This document shows positions 33,491 to 44,765 of a stretch of DNA of 64,000 nt, one piece after another. Source of the DNA: Byssothecium circinans (lineage: Eukaryota > Ascomycota > Dothideomycetes > Pleosporales > Massarinaceae); assembly GCA_010015675.1 (NCBI GenBank), contig ML976991.1:104138-168137 (forward strand), written 5' to 3'. Under the pieces are notes generated by a model. That model was not told the DNA's origin. It made no database searches and saw only the letters and a list, made by a program, of their open reading frames with translations. The position numbers and the translations under genes are program-made. Each line of letters starts with the position of its first letter. Position 1 is the first letter of the stretch.

Positions 33491-35464
33491 ATGCCTCCGC
33501 CTTCGCCTTTCTCTCAAAAGATGGGTGAGAACACTTATACCCAGCCGCGGACAACGCGGAAGACCTCGAATGCAGAGGCAAACGAGGAGTCGCGCAACGC
33601 GCGGAGAACTTCAAAGGCGACGCCCAAGGAGTCGAATGAGCCTGCTTCCGTAGAAGCGATCGGCCGATCTGAGGCTTCCCTTTTGAGTCTGCACAGCTCG
33701 AGCTCTAGCTCGGAAGAATCTCAAGGAGGGGATTGCGTTGAACCTCTTGGAGAGGTATCGGACTGGTACAATCCTGGAAACAACGAGCCAGTGATGTCGG
33801 GGGCGTTGAACCCACCCACAGTCCCTCCGAGCATGGAGGGTGACCCACCACCAGATACTGGTGAAGAAAGCCACTTACCCGTGATCAGTCCGCTGCCTCG
33901 ATCTGGCGTCAGCAACCCAGACGAGACACGGCCGTTGATTGTCAACTACCCCGAACTATTAGAGGGAGGTTGCCTTACGGTAGTATGTTCCAAAGCCTAT
34001 AAACATGCAAGGGGTCGCCATTACTCAGTGGCGGAAAACATGGATGAGGGTACCTGGAGGGGGTTGAGCGTCCCCCTCTTGGTCAGCATTCGTCCAATCG
34101 TGCTAAAGGAGTTGATCTCTGGAAACCTGGCAGCAGCATACAGAACGAGGGAGGACCCAGAGATCCGTGAGCAATACCACGAAGACAGTGAGTGGCAGAA
34201 GCGAGGGAGGGTAGACGCACCATGTGTCTATGCACGCATTCTTTGCGACATACAGACTGGGCTCAGCCCAACGCCTTGGCAGTGGCTGAGAGTCATCAAG
34301 CGCCTTCGGGAGTATATTGATGGGAATGCAAGTGAGCAGCTCGCCTGGCGGGTTGTTGAAATCGAAATTGCAGGAGGGTTCGACGTCGAGAAGCGTCAGG
34401 CAGCGGGAGGTGATCGTGTTTTCATCGGCAGCTTCAGGAGCATTACGCAGGTCGTACGCTTCTGCGATGCTCTCGAAACCACAATAATGACCATGGGCCG
34501 CGGTGAATGGGACACGCCGATGCCACATGCCTTCCACTTCATTGGATGCGCTCTGGTATTTGCGGACCGACATTCACATCTTGGGCCAGACAATAGCAGC
34601 TCGAGCTGGTTCATGAACCTCGTCAAGGCGGTCATGAAAGCTGAGCTGAACGACACAGACTCCCTATGGGAGTTCGATGACTACGTGGTGTGCTATTGTA
34701 CTTACGAGGAGGAAGTGCCCGTTGCGGAATTGCTCTTCACGATGATCTCTCTCGCCGATTCTCACACAGGTACAGGGTTTGTTGTACACCCTCCTGGAGA
34801 GAACGTCGTGAGCTCTCAGCTCGATTCTAGGCTAGGCCGAGATGTTAAGAAGCTGTGGACAGAATGCATGGATCGTCGGGAAGCCTGTGAGATCTTCACA
34901 GAAGGGGCGGAAAGGGAGTTACAGGCCATCGCTGCCTACCCCAGTCGGGAGAAATCCCGTAGGGCTCGGGAAGCACGAGAGATGGCCGAGAAGGTGGGAA
35001 TGGCTCGGCAGAAGCATGTCGATTTGGTTAAAAAAAAGAACGGGATTCGTCTGAAATTAATCCATGATGCGGAGAAGAGAAAGGCCTTGGTCGATACAAT
35101 GCGGGATATCCTGCCCCCGGGTATATTGGGCTGTTTCGAGGTACAGGAGGCCAAGATGAAGCAGTGGCAAGAAGTCTTAGGTCCTGTTGAGAGGATCGAC
35201 GGGGAACCTGAGCCGCTGCTTCCAAGTAGCGAAGACGACCAGATGGAAGGGGTGGAGAAGGAGTCACAGGCCATCGCTTCCGACAACAAGCGGATAGAAA
35301 CCCTGGATCAGGAGAGAAGGGCTGCCGTTCCGACCACGGAAAAGAACGAGACTCGTCGGAGATTACTCAAAAATCCGTTCGGTCCTGTTGAAGGGATAGA
35401 CGGGGAATCTGAGCCGCTGCTTCCGAGGAGCGAAGACGACGATATGGAAGAGTCGGATATGTAG
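33491..35464 (+). CDS. Hypothetical protein with an internal repeated acidic motif
   Basis: Single-exon frame of 657 aa from ATG 33491. I recognise no family. The first 130 aa are low-complexity (Ser, Pro, Glu). A folded-looking middle follows (GGCLTVVCSKAYKHARGRHY, WQWLRVIKRLREYIDG, FIGSFRSITQVVRFCDALET, MPHAFHFIGCALVFADRH), then a charged coiled region (REKSRRAREAREMAEKVGMA). The C-terminus contains two copies of a 23-residue acidic module, each beginning GPVE and containing EPLLP and SEDD, 67 residues apart. Placed in a stretch with a pseudogene and secreted proteins, it may be lineage-specific. No signal peptide or membrane helix is seen. Confidence 0.6.
   Translation: MPPPSPFSQKMGENTYTQPRTTRKTSNAEANEESRNARRTSKATPKESNEPASVEAIGRSEASLLSLHSSSSSSEESQGGDCVEPLGEVSDWYNPGNNEPVMSGALNPPTVPPSMEGDPPPDTGEESHLPVISPLPRSGVSNPDETRPLIVNYPELLEGGCLTVVCSKAYKHARGRHYSVAENMDEGTWRGLSVPLLVSIRPIVLKELISGNLAAAYRTREDPEIREQYHEDSEWQKRGRVDAPCVYARILCDIQTGLSPTPWQWLRVIKRLREYIDGNASEQLAWRVVEIEIAGGFDVEKRQAAGGDRVFIGSFRSITQVVRFCDALETTIMTMGRGEWDTPMPHAFHFIGCALVFADRHSHLGPDNSSSSWFMNLVKAVMKAELNDTDSLWEFDDYVVCYCTYEEEVPVAELLFTMISLADSHTGTGFVVHPPGENVVSSQLDSRLGRDVKKLWTECMDRREACEIFTEGAERELQAIAAYPSREKSRRAREAREMAEKVGMARQKHVDLVKKKNGIRLKLIHDAEKRKALVDTMRDILPPGILGCFEVQEAKMKQWQEVLGPVERIDGEPEPLLPSSEDDQMEGVEKESQAIASDNKRIETLDQERRAAVPTTEKNETRRRLLKNPFGPVEGIDGESEPLLPRSEDDDMEESDM
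35180..35450 (+). repeat. Two 70-bp direct repeats inside a coding region, 201-bp period
   Basis: 35180..35249 and 35381..35450 are near-identical (a handful of mismatches) and in frame. Both begin GGTCCTGTTGA and include GAGCCGCTGCTTCC. Confidence 0.8.
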
Positions 35465-35675
35465 ATTGAAGGGTGGGGATTTTGCCCTTCAATTCATCCT
35501 TTCTAAATGTGCTGAATGTTCTTGTTGTGGTTGACTGTTGCTGGCATGTGATGTCACATAAGAGGAAACTACGTCCGAAGATAACCTTCTTTGAGGACCT
35601 CTGGATTGATTTGTCTGTATCCAACTGTCCAGCAGCTCTTCCTTCCTACCAGACCCCACCGCCGTCCCGAAAACC

Positions 35676-36967
35676 TCATGCCTTACCCTCCTCCTTCCCC
35701 AGCGCCGCACTTCTAACATACGGTTCCAACGGAAAGACCTGCGCCTCAGGCGTAACATCCTTAAACAACTTATCCCACCTCCCGCTCAACACCTCCGGGG
35801 TCCTCCAAGCGTGTTCCTCGTCCCTCAACCACAACCTCACCAAATGCCGCTGCCGCTCCGGCGAATTCGTAAACCCGTCCCTTGCATGAAAGATGGATAA
35901 ATTATTCACAAACTGGATGTCGCCTTTTTGGAAGTCGAGACTGAGGGCGTGCTTTTCGGCGAGGAAGTGCAGAGCGTCGAGGGCTTCGGCTTGGGCTTCT
36001 GTGATGGGCGGGATGGCGGAGGAGCGCGGGAGGCCTTGGAATCCCGTGAAGGTGCGACGGGCGTATTGGATGATGAGGCGTTCTTTCCCTGAGGGGTTGG
36101 AGGAGGCGGGTTGGTGGAAGAGGAGGGGGCGAGTGATGTAGGGCTTGCCTTGGCCGTCGAAGCTGACCTTGTCAGTACGCAACCCTGTAGGAAAATGGAA
36201 CAGGGAAGGACTTACAGTTCCGCAGGCCATGGGTCCGCTAGTGTTCTGATCAGATCAGGGCGTGTTTCAGCGAGCTCGTTGTAGACTCTCCAGCTACTAC
36301 TCAATTTGCTCTCGCCGCCTTGAGCAGCCGTTTCCAAGCAGAAGAGTGCGATGATATCTCCACTGTCGGTGTGAAAGACCTGTTTATCCGCCGTGTATGC
36401 CGGAGCGCCGATCTTGCTCGCGTCAATCTTTGCCGTCATGTCTTTGATGTGGTTGATAGCGACATCGGCGGGCTTTCCGTTGTATTGATGATCCTGCCTT
36501 CCGCGAATAGGCGCGACATGAGATGCAAGACCGGCGTAAATGATAAGGACCTCCTCACGAGTGTGCTCATCGACCGGTACTCCGCGAACGACTTTGAAGC
36601 CAAATCCATCGTGTATCTCTTTCGACACCTCTCTAAGCTTCGCATGCAGCTGCGGGAGCGGAAACGTCTCCTGACTGACATAACCTAGAGGTTTCCCCAA
36701 GCTCTTGAAGTGCTTCAGCGCTTTCTCTACTTCCTCCAAATCAGCGGGGCTGAGCTTGAACGACCAGTCGTAGCGGCTGCCTATATCGGTGTTATCCCAT
36801 ACCAGGTCCGATTCGAGCTTCTGGGGGAAGCCGGGTGGTAAGGTCTTGTCGAGTTGCTCGGTGGCGAGACGGCGCTTGGTGCGCGCGAGATACTTATCAT
36901 AGTCGGGTTTATATCCGATGTCTGGTTGACCTGGAGGGCCGGATTTGGCGAGCTCTGCGATGGCCAT
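35676..36967 (-). CDS. TauD/TfdA-family Fe(II)/2-oxoglutarate dioxygenase
   Basis: Two exons, 36967..36216 and 36162..35676, with a 53-bp intron (GTAAGT...GGTCAG) in phase 2; 412 aa. The first ATG is MAIAELAKSGPPGQPDIGY; the open frame extends upstream but without ATG. The iron-binding triad is visible: HxD in QVFHTDSGDIIALF and the distal His in FVNNLSIFHARDGFTN, with the 2-oxoglutarate Arg in RQRHLVRLWLRDEE. The intron falls between PWPAEL and FDGQGKPYITRPLLFHQ, a conserved TauD segment. Family members hydroxylate small carboxylates or sulfonates (taurine in the founding member); many fungal genes carry this annotation without a known substrate. Cytosolic by absence of targeting signals. 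No sulfur gene lies nearby. Confidence 0.9.
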
Positions 36968-37454
36968 TGTGTGTTGGGGGGCTTCCGATGGGGGTAGCGA
37001 TGAAGGTGACGACGATGGAGGGGTAGCTTCCCATATAGCAACGTCAGTGGGAAAGCGCAACCCTTGCTATTGCTCAACACCACCACCGAATGGCGTGCTC
37101 GAAGAGCTTTGTAATTGAATGGCCAGTTTGGGGCATCCCGTTAGTTCTGTCACTCTGCCTTGTGTATCGCCATCTGCGGGGTGGATTCGCCATTCTGTTA
37201 GCAACTTGGCGACCTGACTTTGGCCGTGCTTCGGTGAGGGGTTCGGATGGAAGTCTTGAAGGAACGAACGACTGATTATATTAAATGATTGCTAATTGTT
37301 AAAGATAGTTATAAACTAAGAGTACATCGTAACGACCGTAACGTGATATTGAAAACAAAGAACGCCATCGCTATGTAGAAATCTAAACCAGAACCAATCG
37401 CAGTGCCAGACAAAACAGACTGCGCCCAATCCATCACATCCCCGTCGGATTTAT
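36968..37454. other. Intergenic, no gene seen
   Basis: 487 bp upstream of the dioxygenase and downstream of the cupredoxin gene. No repeat recognised. Confidence 0.55.
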
Positions 37455-37994
37455 TTACAAAGGCTTGTTGTCGACAATATAACCACCTTGGCTGGCAAGC
37501 GGGTCGGAAGAAGGCTGCTTGGTAACAGTGTTGACGGCGGCCGCCTTGTATGCCGCAAGCGTGTTGGGAGAGTTGAAGTTCTGGTTGATGACACCGCTCA
37601 TGCCCTTTTGGCAGTGGTTACCAACGATCTGGGAGCAGTAGTACCAGAAAGGATCCTTGTTCTGGACAGTGAACTGGAAGACTTTGTTGGCTTCGCCGGC
37701 ATCGGTCCTGAAGTTGAAGCCGGAGAAGACGCCCTTTCCACCGGCAAGGGGCTCGCAGGGCTTGTCGAAGGAAGATTGAACGACGGTGTGGTTCTTGGGG
37801 AGGAAGTGGAACTCGATCAAGTCCCCGATTTCAGCAACGACATTCTGAGGCTCGAAGTGAAGGCCGGCATTCCCGGTAGTGCTGCCGGCGAAGATGCGGT
37901 GCACAACTCCCGTGGAGCGAACGCTGTTAGGAGCGGCGGTAGTGAGGCCGAGGATGGCAGTAGTAGCGAGAGCGATGAAGTTGTAGGCGACCAT
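37455..37994 (-). CDS. Secreted cupredoxin-like (blue copper domain) protein
   Basis: Single exon, 179 aa. The signal peptide is MVAYNFIALATTAILGLTTA. One plastocyanin-like fold follows: VVHRIFAGSTTG, LHFEPQNVVAEIGDLIEFHF, then the copper ligands His in KNHTVVQ, Cys in DPFWYYCSQ, His in GNHCQKGM and Met in the same motif, so a type 1 site is complete. A second Cys pair (DKPCEPL and HCQKGM) may form a disulfide. Related fungal extracellular cupredoxins often end in a Ser-rich GPI-anchored tail; this one does not, so it is likely soluble. The biological role is not known. The upstream region has a TATATAT sequence near 38142. Confidence 0.87.
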   Translation of the reverse strand: MVAYNFIALATTAILGLTTAAPNSVRSTGVVHRIFAGSTTGNAGLHFEPQNVVAEIGDLIEFHFLPKNHTVVQSSFDKPCEPLAGGKGVFSGFNFRTDAGEANKVFQFTVQNKDPFWYYCSQIVGNHCQKGMSGVINQNFNSPNTLAAYKAAAVNTVTKQPSSDPLASQGGYIVDNKPL

Positions 37995-39300
37995 TTTGAC
38001 TTTAGGGTTGGTTGGTTGGTAGTTGTAGTAGTAGTGTATTAAAAGGTAAGAGATGCTGAAGCAAGAGAAAAGTGAAGAGCTTGTTGCTGTTTGGTGTTTG
38101 CTGTTGTGATGATGAGAATATTTGAGTAGGATACCGTCGTCTTATATATGTGAAGTGAAAGAAGGCGAGTCGGCCGCAGCCGTCAGCAACGCCTTCATTT
38201 CAAAGACCTGAGTCGCGGATGAGGTTGCTGCCGGATGGTGGTATCGCAGCTCTGCTGATGGCGTAGCTTTGGTGGTAGGCTTGCTCCGTGTAAGATACTC
38301 AGCCTCCACGGCTCGACTAAGACGAAAATGCGGAGAAGAATACATCTGCGAGCCCAAACTGACGGGGGCCCGTAGGAAAGCGTTCAAGGTACTGTTCATG
38401 GTCCAATCAGCAGTTAGCATTCGTCGTTAATGTAGATAGAAGAGGTATAGCAAAGCTGAATCAGCTCACTAGCCAGGTAACAGGCGTGGTCCTTGTAGTC
38501 CTGTGCTCAGCCGCGAATGAGTAGGTGCTGATGGCTGCTGAACAACACCATCACTATTTTCAGGTCTCGAGTTAAGCTTACTGTTCGCCCACTACAACCT
38601 TGAAAAAGACGATCGTTCACGTGCAGTGGTAGCCTCAAACTTGCAAATTTTCAGCTCTTGACCACTGCGTATTACTGGAGAAGTTCTTCAACTTCCTCGT
38701 GCACATCGTGCGCACTTAGACACGGGGTCATATTGAGCCGCGTCTCCTCGACGTTTGCCTTTATGTCGTTGCTGAGCTGCGCACTTGTGCTAAGCCGCAG
38801 GGTTGCTAGTTTTTACGTGCAAATTTGGTGGCTGGTGTTGTGTAGTATAGTGCGTTTGTAATCGAGGGTTAATTTTAGACAGACGAGAGGGGAAAGCTGT
38901 GATTACAAAAAAAACTGGCAGGGCAGACAAACAGCAACGAGTACTCGGTACGATAGTGATATTTGATGGAATGACCAGAAAAGTGAACGACCTGAAAGGT
39001 TATGAATGCGCACCATCAAAGATGACATCGAGTGTGGTTGAGGAAAGAGCAACAGACCTCCGGGGGAGAAGTACGCTAACACGTTTCGAACGCACTCGAA
39101 GCTTACGTAAGGCTCTCCAGATGTTCACCTGCATACAGCCTAGCCTCTCTGCTTGTACAGGATAGCGCTCTGTTTTCTTAAACAGGCCCCTATCTCACCC
39201 TCCCCTAATACTAGGATACAAGCACAACGACATCCAGGGCGAGCAGAAGTGGTGCAATCACGTGATATAATATCCACCCGTACGTTGATAAACTCCTTTC

Positions 39301-39320
39301 GTACATACCTAGGTATGTAC
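39301..39320. repeat. Perfect 20-bp palindrome
   Basis: GTACATACCTAGGTATGTAC reads identically on both strands with no spacer. Its function is unknown; it could be a protein-binding site or a relic of a TACCTAGGTA-type repeat. Confidence 0.85.
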
Positions 39321-39429
39321 TATGGTGTAAGGATGGGCCTACCATTATGTGATTAGCTTGATCCGGTGGTTTTTACCTAAGCAGCTCTTAGTGATCACAT
39401 CAGCAAAGAAATTCACCTTGCTCGAAGGT

Positions 39430-39474
39430 GCCTGGAGCGCCCTAAGCAATTTTATGGAAGCTGGCGCTCCAGGC
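39430..39474. repeat. Short inverted repeat related to the MITE-like element ends
   Basis: GCCTGGAGCGCC (39430..39441) is repeated inverted as GGCGCTCCAGGC (39463..39474) around a 21-base loop. The left arm and loop read GGAGCGCCCTAAGCAAT, close to GGAGCGCCACACTAAGCAAT in the terminal repeat of the 17.9-kb element. Probably a remnant or solo end. Confidence 0.55.
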
Positions 39475-40605
39475 GCACTAGCGCCACGCACTCACAAGTA
39501 CCCAGATCTTTTTTTCATTTGGATCAAAATGCTTTTGCGATTCCTTTGGTGAAACCTACCGTTGTAAGATGTAGGACGTTGTACGATGAGACCGGCTTGA
39601 AGAATGCGGCCCATACTGAGGTACGTGGGCGGGCGAGGCGTAGCTGGGGTTGTTTTGAAAATCCACGGTTGAAATGCGAATGGTACTGGTGTAGGCATGG
39701 CTGTTGTTGTAGCGTGGTGAATGAGGAGATACTCCAGAGTGACGCGTACAGTAGTACCCGCTGGTACAGCGGACTAGGCAATTGCCTTCGAGTACCATGG
39801 TAGTGAAGGACGAGTTGCAGACATTTGTGCAATTTGGGGTAACGAAAAAGGTAGCTCTAGTAGAAGTAAAGACAAATATAAAACCCAAAGGTCAAACTTG
39901 GCCAATATGACAGCACTCCCAAGCCCCAGAATCAAAACCTCTCCAGACGTCCAATAAAATTTTGTTCATCCTCGGTTTCGCAAACAGGACCGTGCTTTAG
40001 AACCAGTCCCAGCCTTGGTGCAACATAACACGGCCGATGATATTTTGAGGAGCACCGTGAGAAGACGTGGACGAATCGTGTATGGGGGACGATAAAGAGG
40101 GCTGGTTGGCCGGGGCTTGCTTCCTAACCCAAGGCGCACGTTTGTCTCCTCGGAACGAACCATTATGCCCCACTCGGTGCCTCGTCCCCTAACCTTGTTA
40201 AAACGCGTCTCCGTAAACAAAAAGAACCAAATATGCATGTAGCCTTAACGCAATAGGCTCCAAGCAGTTCGACCGTGGCATGGTGGATTGATGACCCGAC
40301 CCACAAGTTCACTGTTTGGAACAGGCAGCGCGATGTGCTGATGAGACGAGGTCATTTCCAAGGCCAACTTCGAGTAGTTCTTTAGAAGCAAGCGCAAACC
40401 AAGTGTAGTTTAAGCGCTGTAGGACTATAGGAGAGTCAACTGAGATATCTAGGTGATCATTGTAGGGGCAGCCGAATGAGATCCTGTGGGTAGCCAGCAA
40501 GTGTAGGCGCACCCTACAGCTACCAAAGCTTGACCATTACTTCTCTCATACTTTATCCACTATTACCATCATCAATCCCCCTTGGACCTACCTCGGGCAC
40601 TAGCT

Positions 40606-43564
40606 TCAGTTCCCGAGACCTTGTTCTCTGCTTCTTCTTCTTCTTGAACTGCTGCCGCTACTGGTGTTTTCCTCAGCCCGGACTCGGTCTTGCTGTTCTC
40701 TTCGGTCGCTGTGTAGTGGCAGTGTTGGTTCTGGTAGCGCAGGCTTCCGGCGGGGAGGACGGTTGCGAAACGGTTTAGACAATATGTTATAGGCTGATGT
40801 GAATAACAGCCGGACTGCAAAGAGGAGCAACCACCAGTCAGAAGGTTTCGGATTCTGGTCCCGCTTGGGAAAGATTTCGAAGTCTTTGGCTCGAGATTGC
40901 CATCTGTTCGTCTTTCCGCCAGTCAGCTCTGGGCGATTGGGGAGAGGCCGAGTGGATGCCATCTTCCCAATCAGATAATTTCGCGGCCCAGATAAAGCGG
41001 AACGAGCTAGGGACTCGAGGATGTTCAGATTGAAGACGACAAGGTACGTAATTATCCCTCCGATTGCAGAGACGCAAATGGGTGTTCGTATTCCGGACCA
41101 GGTTTTATTGACATCGGGAACACTCCAGAATGCATGTGAAACTATTAATTTGATGGTAATATCAATTTGATGAGGGCTGCTTACTATGATGAGCCCTAGC
41201 GGCAGGAAGAAGATGCTGACGAAAGTTAAGAGACGGACGTTTTCGCCCAGCATTCTTGATTGTCGAGACTCCATAACGCCGCTGGCACTGAAGAGCTTGG
41301 CTGTTGTCAGAAGCTGAAGATAACTGAAGGGAATGTTTGGTACGTACTCCATCGCGAAGTGCTCGTAGGGCCCCAAGCTTCTTACGAATCTGCTCGGCGA
41401 TATCCTCCAGGTCTTCAAAGGTCGGGTTCAAGCTTTCGCCGAGACTTTTAGCAAATGGACTGGACTGATAATACCCGACTCCCTCAGCATGGGCTTTCCG
41501 AAAAGCGCGCAGCTGATGTATATTCGTCGTCAAATTTTCCTCAAAGGCGCTCAGGCATCCAATGGCCCAAAAGTAGAACCTTGACCTCGGGAAGGACGCT
41601 TCGTCGTAGAGGAGATGGACGTATTCCTCCGGCTTCATGAACGTCGTGTAGCCATCGCTCTCGATGAGATCGTTGATTTGTTTCCAAATAGCTCTCCACC
41701 TACCGACTACAATTGGCAAGCATTCGCTAAGCATTTCCAGAACTGCCTCCTGGTAGCGGACATGCCCCTGGTGTGTGGTAACGGATAATGCTAGAGGACC
41801 TCCGCTTGGACGGAAAGGTGGGTCGAACTCTATTTCTCCAAAGAATCCTGACGGCGCGCAAATGACGATGCTCCAACTTGCTTTGGATTTAGGATGATTC
41901 GAGTACTGGTGCCCCTCAAGTATGAGAATCTATATATCTTAGCGTGTTATATCCTCTCATTGGTAGCTGGGAGCGGCGGCCTTACAGTCAAACAAGCTTT
42001 CCTAAAAACAGTGTTCATACCATTATCGGAGCGTGGGTAGAGTGTTCCATGTTCCCAGGCGTCATGTATCGGAGATTCATGCAAAATCTCATAGAATGTG
42101 ATCTGAAATTGAGTATTAAAGTCCCAGTTCGGAGAGGGGTCGGCGCACGAGACATGGAGATTAAATATATCCACGAACGCTGGAGGCGCTGGTAGGTTGT
42201 AGCCAGGGACGGGCTCCAAGGTGGTAAGAAAGGGTGGGAAAAGGGTTTGTTGCGGATTATCTGGATCTTTGATCGTCGTTAGGCCCTCGAGGATACTAGA
42301 AAAGTTGTCAGCACGTCATTATGTGTTTTCGATCAGACCAGAACATACATCAGTCGCCCCCAGTTGAGGCGAAGTGGATTAGGGTTCAAATCATCATCTG
42401 AGAAACCAGGATTGCGAGAATAGTGAAGAAAAGTCTCTAGGCGACCTCCCAGTTCTTGGATATCGTATGCGATAGCATTAGCCGGTCTGCATGCTGAACG
42501 AAGGCGATACTCTTACTAGCAGGACACCACACTCCCCCTCTACCCCCCCTCTTTCTGAAGAGGAAGTCCATTATAAAGAATCTGGCAAATGCCCCAGAGT
42601 TTTCCACTGCAGTGATGTAACTATCAAGCAACTCACATAGCATTATGGCCCTCGAGGGCTCGTGGCGTTCTAGAGCACTTTCAGTAAACAGGAGATCAAG
42701 TTGGTCGCACTGTGGGATATAACGTCCTCTTCCAACCATTCTATCGTAGCCTGGGATGTCGTTTACTGAACAGCGAGGTTCGACGACGACACTGTCAGCG
42801 TAAGACCGCGACGGAGATGTATCCGACCTGTAGCCACGCCTCGAGGGAGATCTGTGACTCTAAATTTTGTATCAGCATCTATTGCTATGTCTGTCGAGAG
42901 CCTTTTGGGGCCCGTCAAGCCTACCGAGTCGCTCCCACTATCATCTCCTGTCTGCTTCACCATGACCTTCCGAAGGCGTTTTGTTTCTCTATATTGATCG
43001 ACCAGCAGATGCTCTATACGTTCCAAGCTTCTCGAGATGTGTTGCCACGCAGCCACGCCCCCTGCCCCTCTTCTGATCCCTTCGTGTTCTCTGGTAGTTT
43101 CGTATTCTCTGGTAGCTTCGTATTCTATGGTAGCTTCATCTTCTCCGGTTGCATCATCTTCTTGGGATGGTGTATATTCTTCGGAAGTTCCATCTTCTCC
43201 ACGCACTTCATCTTCCGCAGATATTCCATCTTCTTTGGATACTGCATCATCTTCTCCTGTCACTTCATCTTCTCCTGTCACTTCATCTTCTCNNNNNNNN
43301 NNNNNNNTCATCTTCTCCTGTCACTTCATCTTCTCCTGTCACTTCATCTTCTCTCGGTGCTCCATCATGAGCTTCGGTTCTGGTTGGCGTTTCCTCTTCG
43401 GCATTCATCGTTTCTGTCGCTTCTTCGTCGATGCGGCTTCCAAAATGGAGATCTTGAGTGACCGCTTGAAAGAACTGGCTTCGTTCTTCACATATATTCA
43501 AATTTGCGACGTTGGCCCCGGAGATCAAGGGGAAGCACAGAGAAGAGCTGCAGTAGAGGAACAT
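40606..43564 (-). CDS. CorA-like transmembrane protein with an N-terminal minisatellite-coded repeat
   Basis: Six exons: 43564..42925, 42859..42544, 42493..42349, 42295..41986, 41929..41348 and 41295..40606. The joins give SHRSPSRRGYRSDTSPSRSY, ANAIAYDIQELGGRLETFLH, CLTILILEGHQYSNHP and ALRDGLFSASGVMESRQSRM in frame. The C-terminus has the CorA-like coiled coil, then hydrophobic helices LLTFVSIFFLPLGLIIV and ICVSAIGGIITYLVVFNL; the GMN motif of true CorA magnesium channels is missing. The N-terminus is an acidic repeat (unit EDEVTG), interrupted by 15 N. The start is uncertain: ATG 43564 is used, but 43408 is also in frame. The 50-bp intron 42494..42543 is the least certain. Length is about 890 aa once the gap is corrected. 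The function of this fungal family is unknown. Confidence 0.68.
43248..43352 (-). repeat. 18-bp coding minisatellite (unit encodes EDEVTG)
   Basis: On the plus strand the unit is TCATCTTCTCCTGTCACT. About 2.5 clean copies stand on each side of an N-run, and degenerate copies extend to about 43080. The array lies in the N-terminal region of the CorA-like protein. Confidence 0.9.
43293..43307. other. Assembly gap, 15 N, of incorrect length
   Basis: The gap interrupts the minisatellite. The left side ends after 10 bases of a unit and the right side starts a new unit, so the missing length should be 8 plus a multiple of 18. Fifteen does not fit and breaks the reading frame. Confidence 0.85.
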
Positions 43565-44765
43565 GAGCAGGCTGGAGAAGCTGAACCGAGAGCCTTGGCC
43601 CCAGTCAGCCACTTCATTTCGTATTTACGAAGATCGTAAAACTGCCCAATGGCAGAGCCTGTTGTCTGCCGAGTCATCGCAGCCTTGGAGACTCTTTGAC
43701 CCATCATGTTCGCAGGTGTTCGAGTGATCGAATATCATATAATCATGAAGAAGATCCGAGAGTTAAGCGTCCTAGAAAAAAGACTAGTGGAGGTAAATAG
43801 ACTTCAAATTCTTGATTGTTCCCATTAATGTAGGACCCGTCAAGTCTCTAATCAGACGAAACCCAACCTCAGAACCGGCGCTAGTCTATTCTTGGACTCG
43901 CCTGCAGAACCCCTTGGCACTTCTTATCGATAAGGCCCTTCCCCCAAAATTTCTACAGATCAACCACCATGTCCATGCGAAATGCGGTCCAGCGCCGCAA
44001 CCATAAAGAGCGCGCACGGCATGCCAATACTGCTAGCCGACGACTATTCTTGTGACTTGAAATAATATTTCTTCGATTGTTTTCGCCGTGGTATAACTGT
44101 GTGGTCCCACACGTAGATATAGATATGTGGTAGGGAAGTGGAGAGATGTCAATAGCTTCATAGGACGACGATTCTATTTTAAGTAACCCGGCCCGAAGCC
44201 AGCGAATAGGAGGTCCTCGGAAATATTGACACAGCGGCTAATCTAACCATCTCAAGTTAGCGCATAAGTTTTCCTGTACGTTTGGAAATTAGAAAGTGGC
44301 AATCGACGTCACTCATTCCACAATTTCGAGAAAATCCACCGCGTGTGGGAACCGGAACGCGCGGAGCTGCGCTGTCCAGCTTCATGTGGTGTTGTCTGTG
44401 GCGCCTGTTGTGGCACGCGACTTGAGGGTAACAGCTGAGGTATTGCCGTGAAGGGACGCGGTAAGGCTCGGAACGGCAATGTTTGCGTGTCACTGGCGGT
44501 TTTTTTCCTCGTAGTGCCGTATGACCTCATATCGTAGCATTGCCCAAGCTCCAGCCTCATCTAGGGGAAAGCTAGGGTGCCTTGGGTACAAGGAGTTATG
44601 TCAGGGGCAACGCACACGAGGGGTATAAGAGACAACAACCAAGCGCATTCTACTCCATGACCAGCGACTTCAGCTTCTGATAATCACTTCAAACCACAAC
44701 GAATCCTTCCTACAATCTTTTAATTCCAATACTTCCGAATCAACCCAACATCCCATCTCTTCAAC
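43565..44765. other. Divergent intergenic region
   Basis: 1.2 kb between the CorA-like gene and the PhiA-like gene. It contains the palindrome at 43923 and a TATAAG sequence near 44625 ahead of the PhiA-like gene. An upstream start of the CorA-like gene (ATG near 43707, with a small intron) cannot be excluded. Confidence 0.5.
43923..43934. promoter_or_regulatory. Palindromic double-GATA element
   Basis: CTTATCGATAAG, identical to the cores at 5084 and 62560. It lies about 360 bp upstream of the CorA-like start and 830 bp upstream of the PhiA-like start. Function is inferred. Confidence 0.45.

Larger units (their letters stand above)
37995..40605. other. Long gene-poor region with short palindromes
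   Basis: 2.6 kb without a supportable gene. It contains the 20-bp palindrome at 39301 and the inverted repeat at 39430; the remaining frames are short and featureless. Confidence 0.55.

Noticed and set aside
43248..43352. Regular repeats resembling a CRISPR array
   Set aside because: The 18-bp units are directly abutting without spacers and lie in a eukaryotic coding exon.
42712..43639. Plus-strand frames rich in Ser/Phe across the minisatellite
   Set aside because: They translate the reverse of the EDEVTG repeat; the minus-strand frame splices into a recognisable CorA-like protein.
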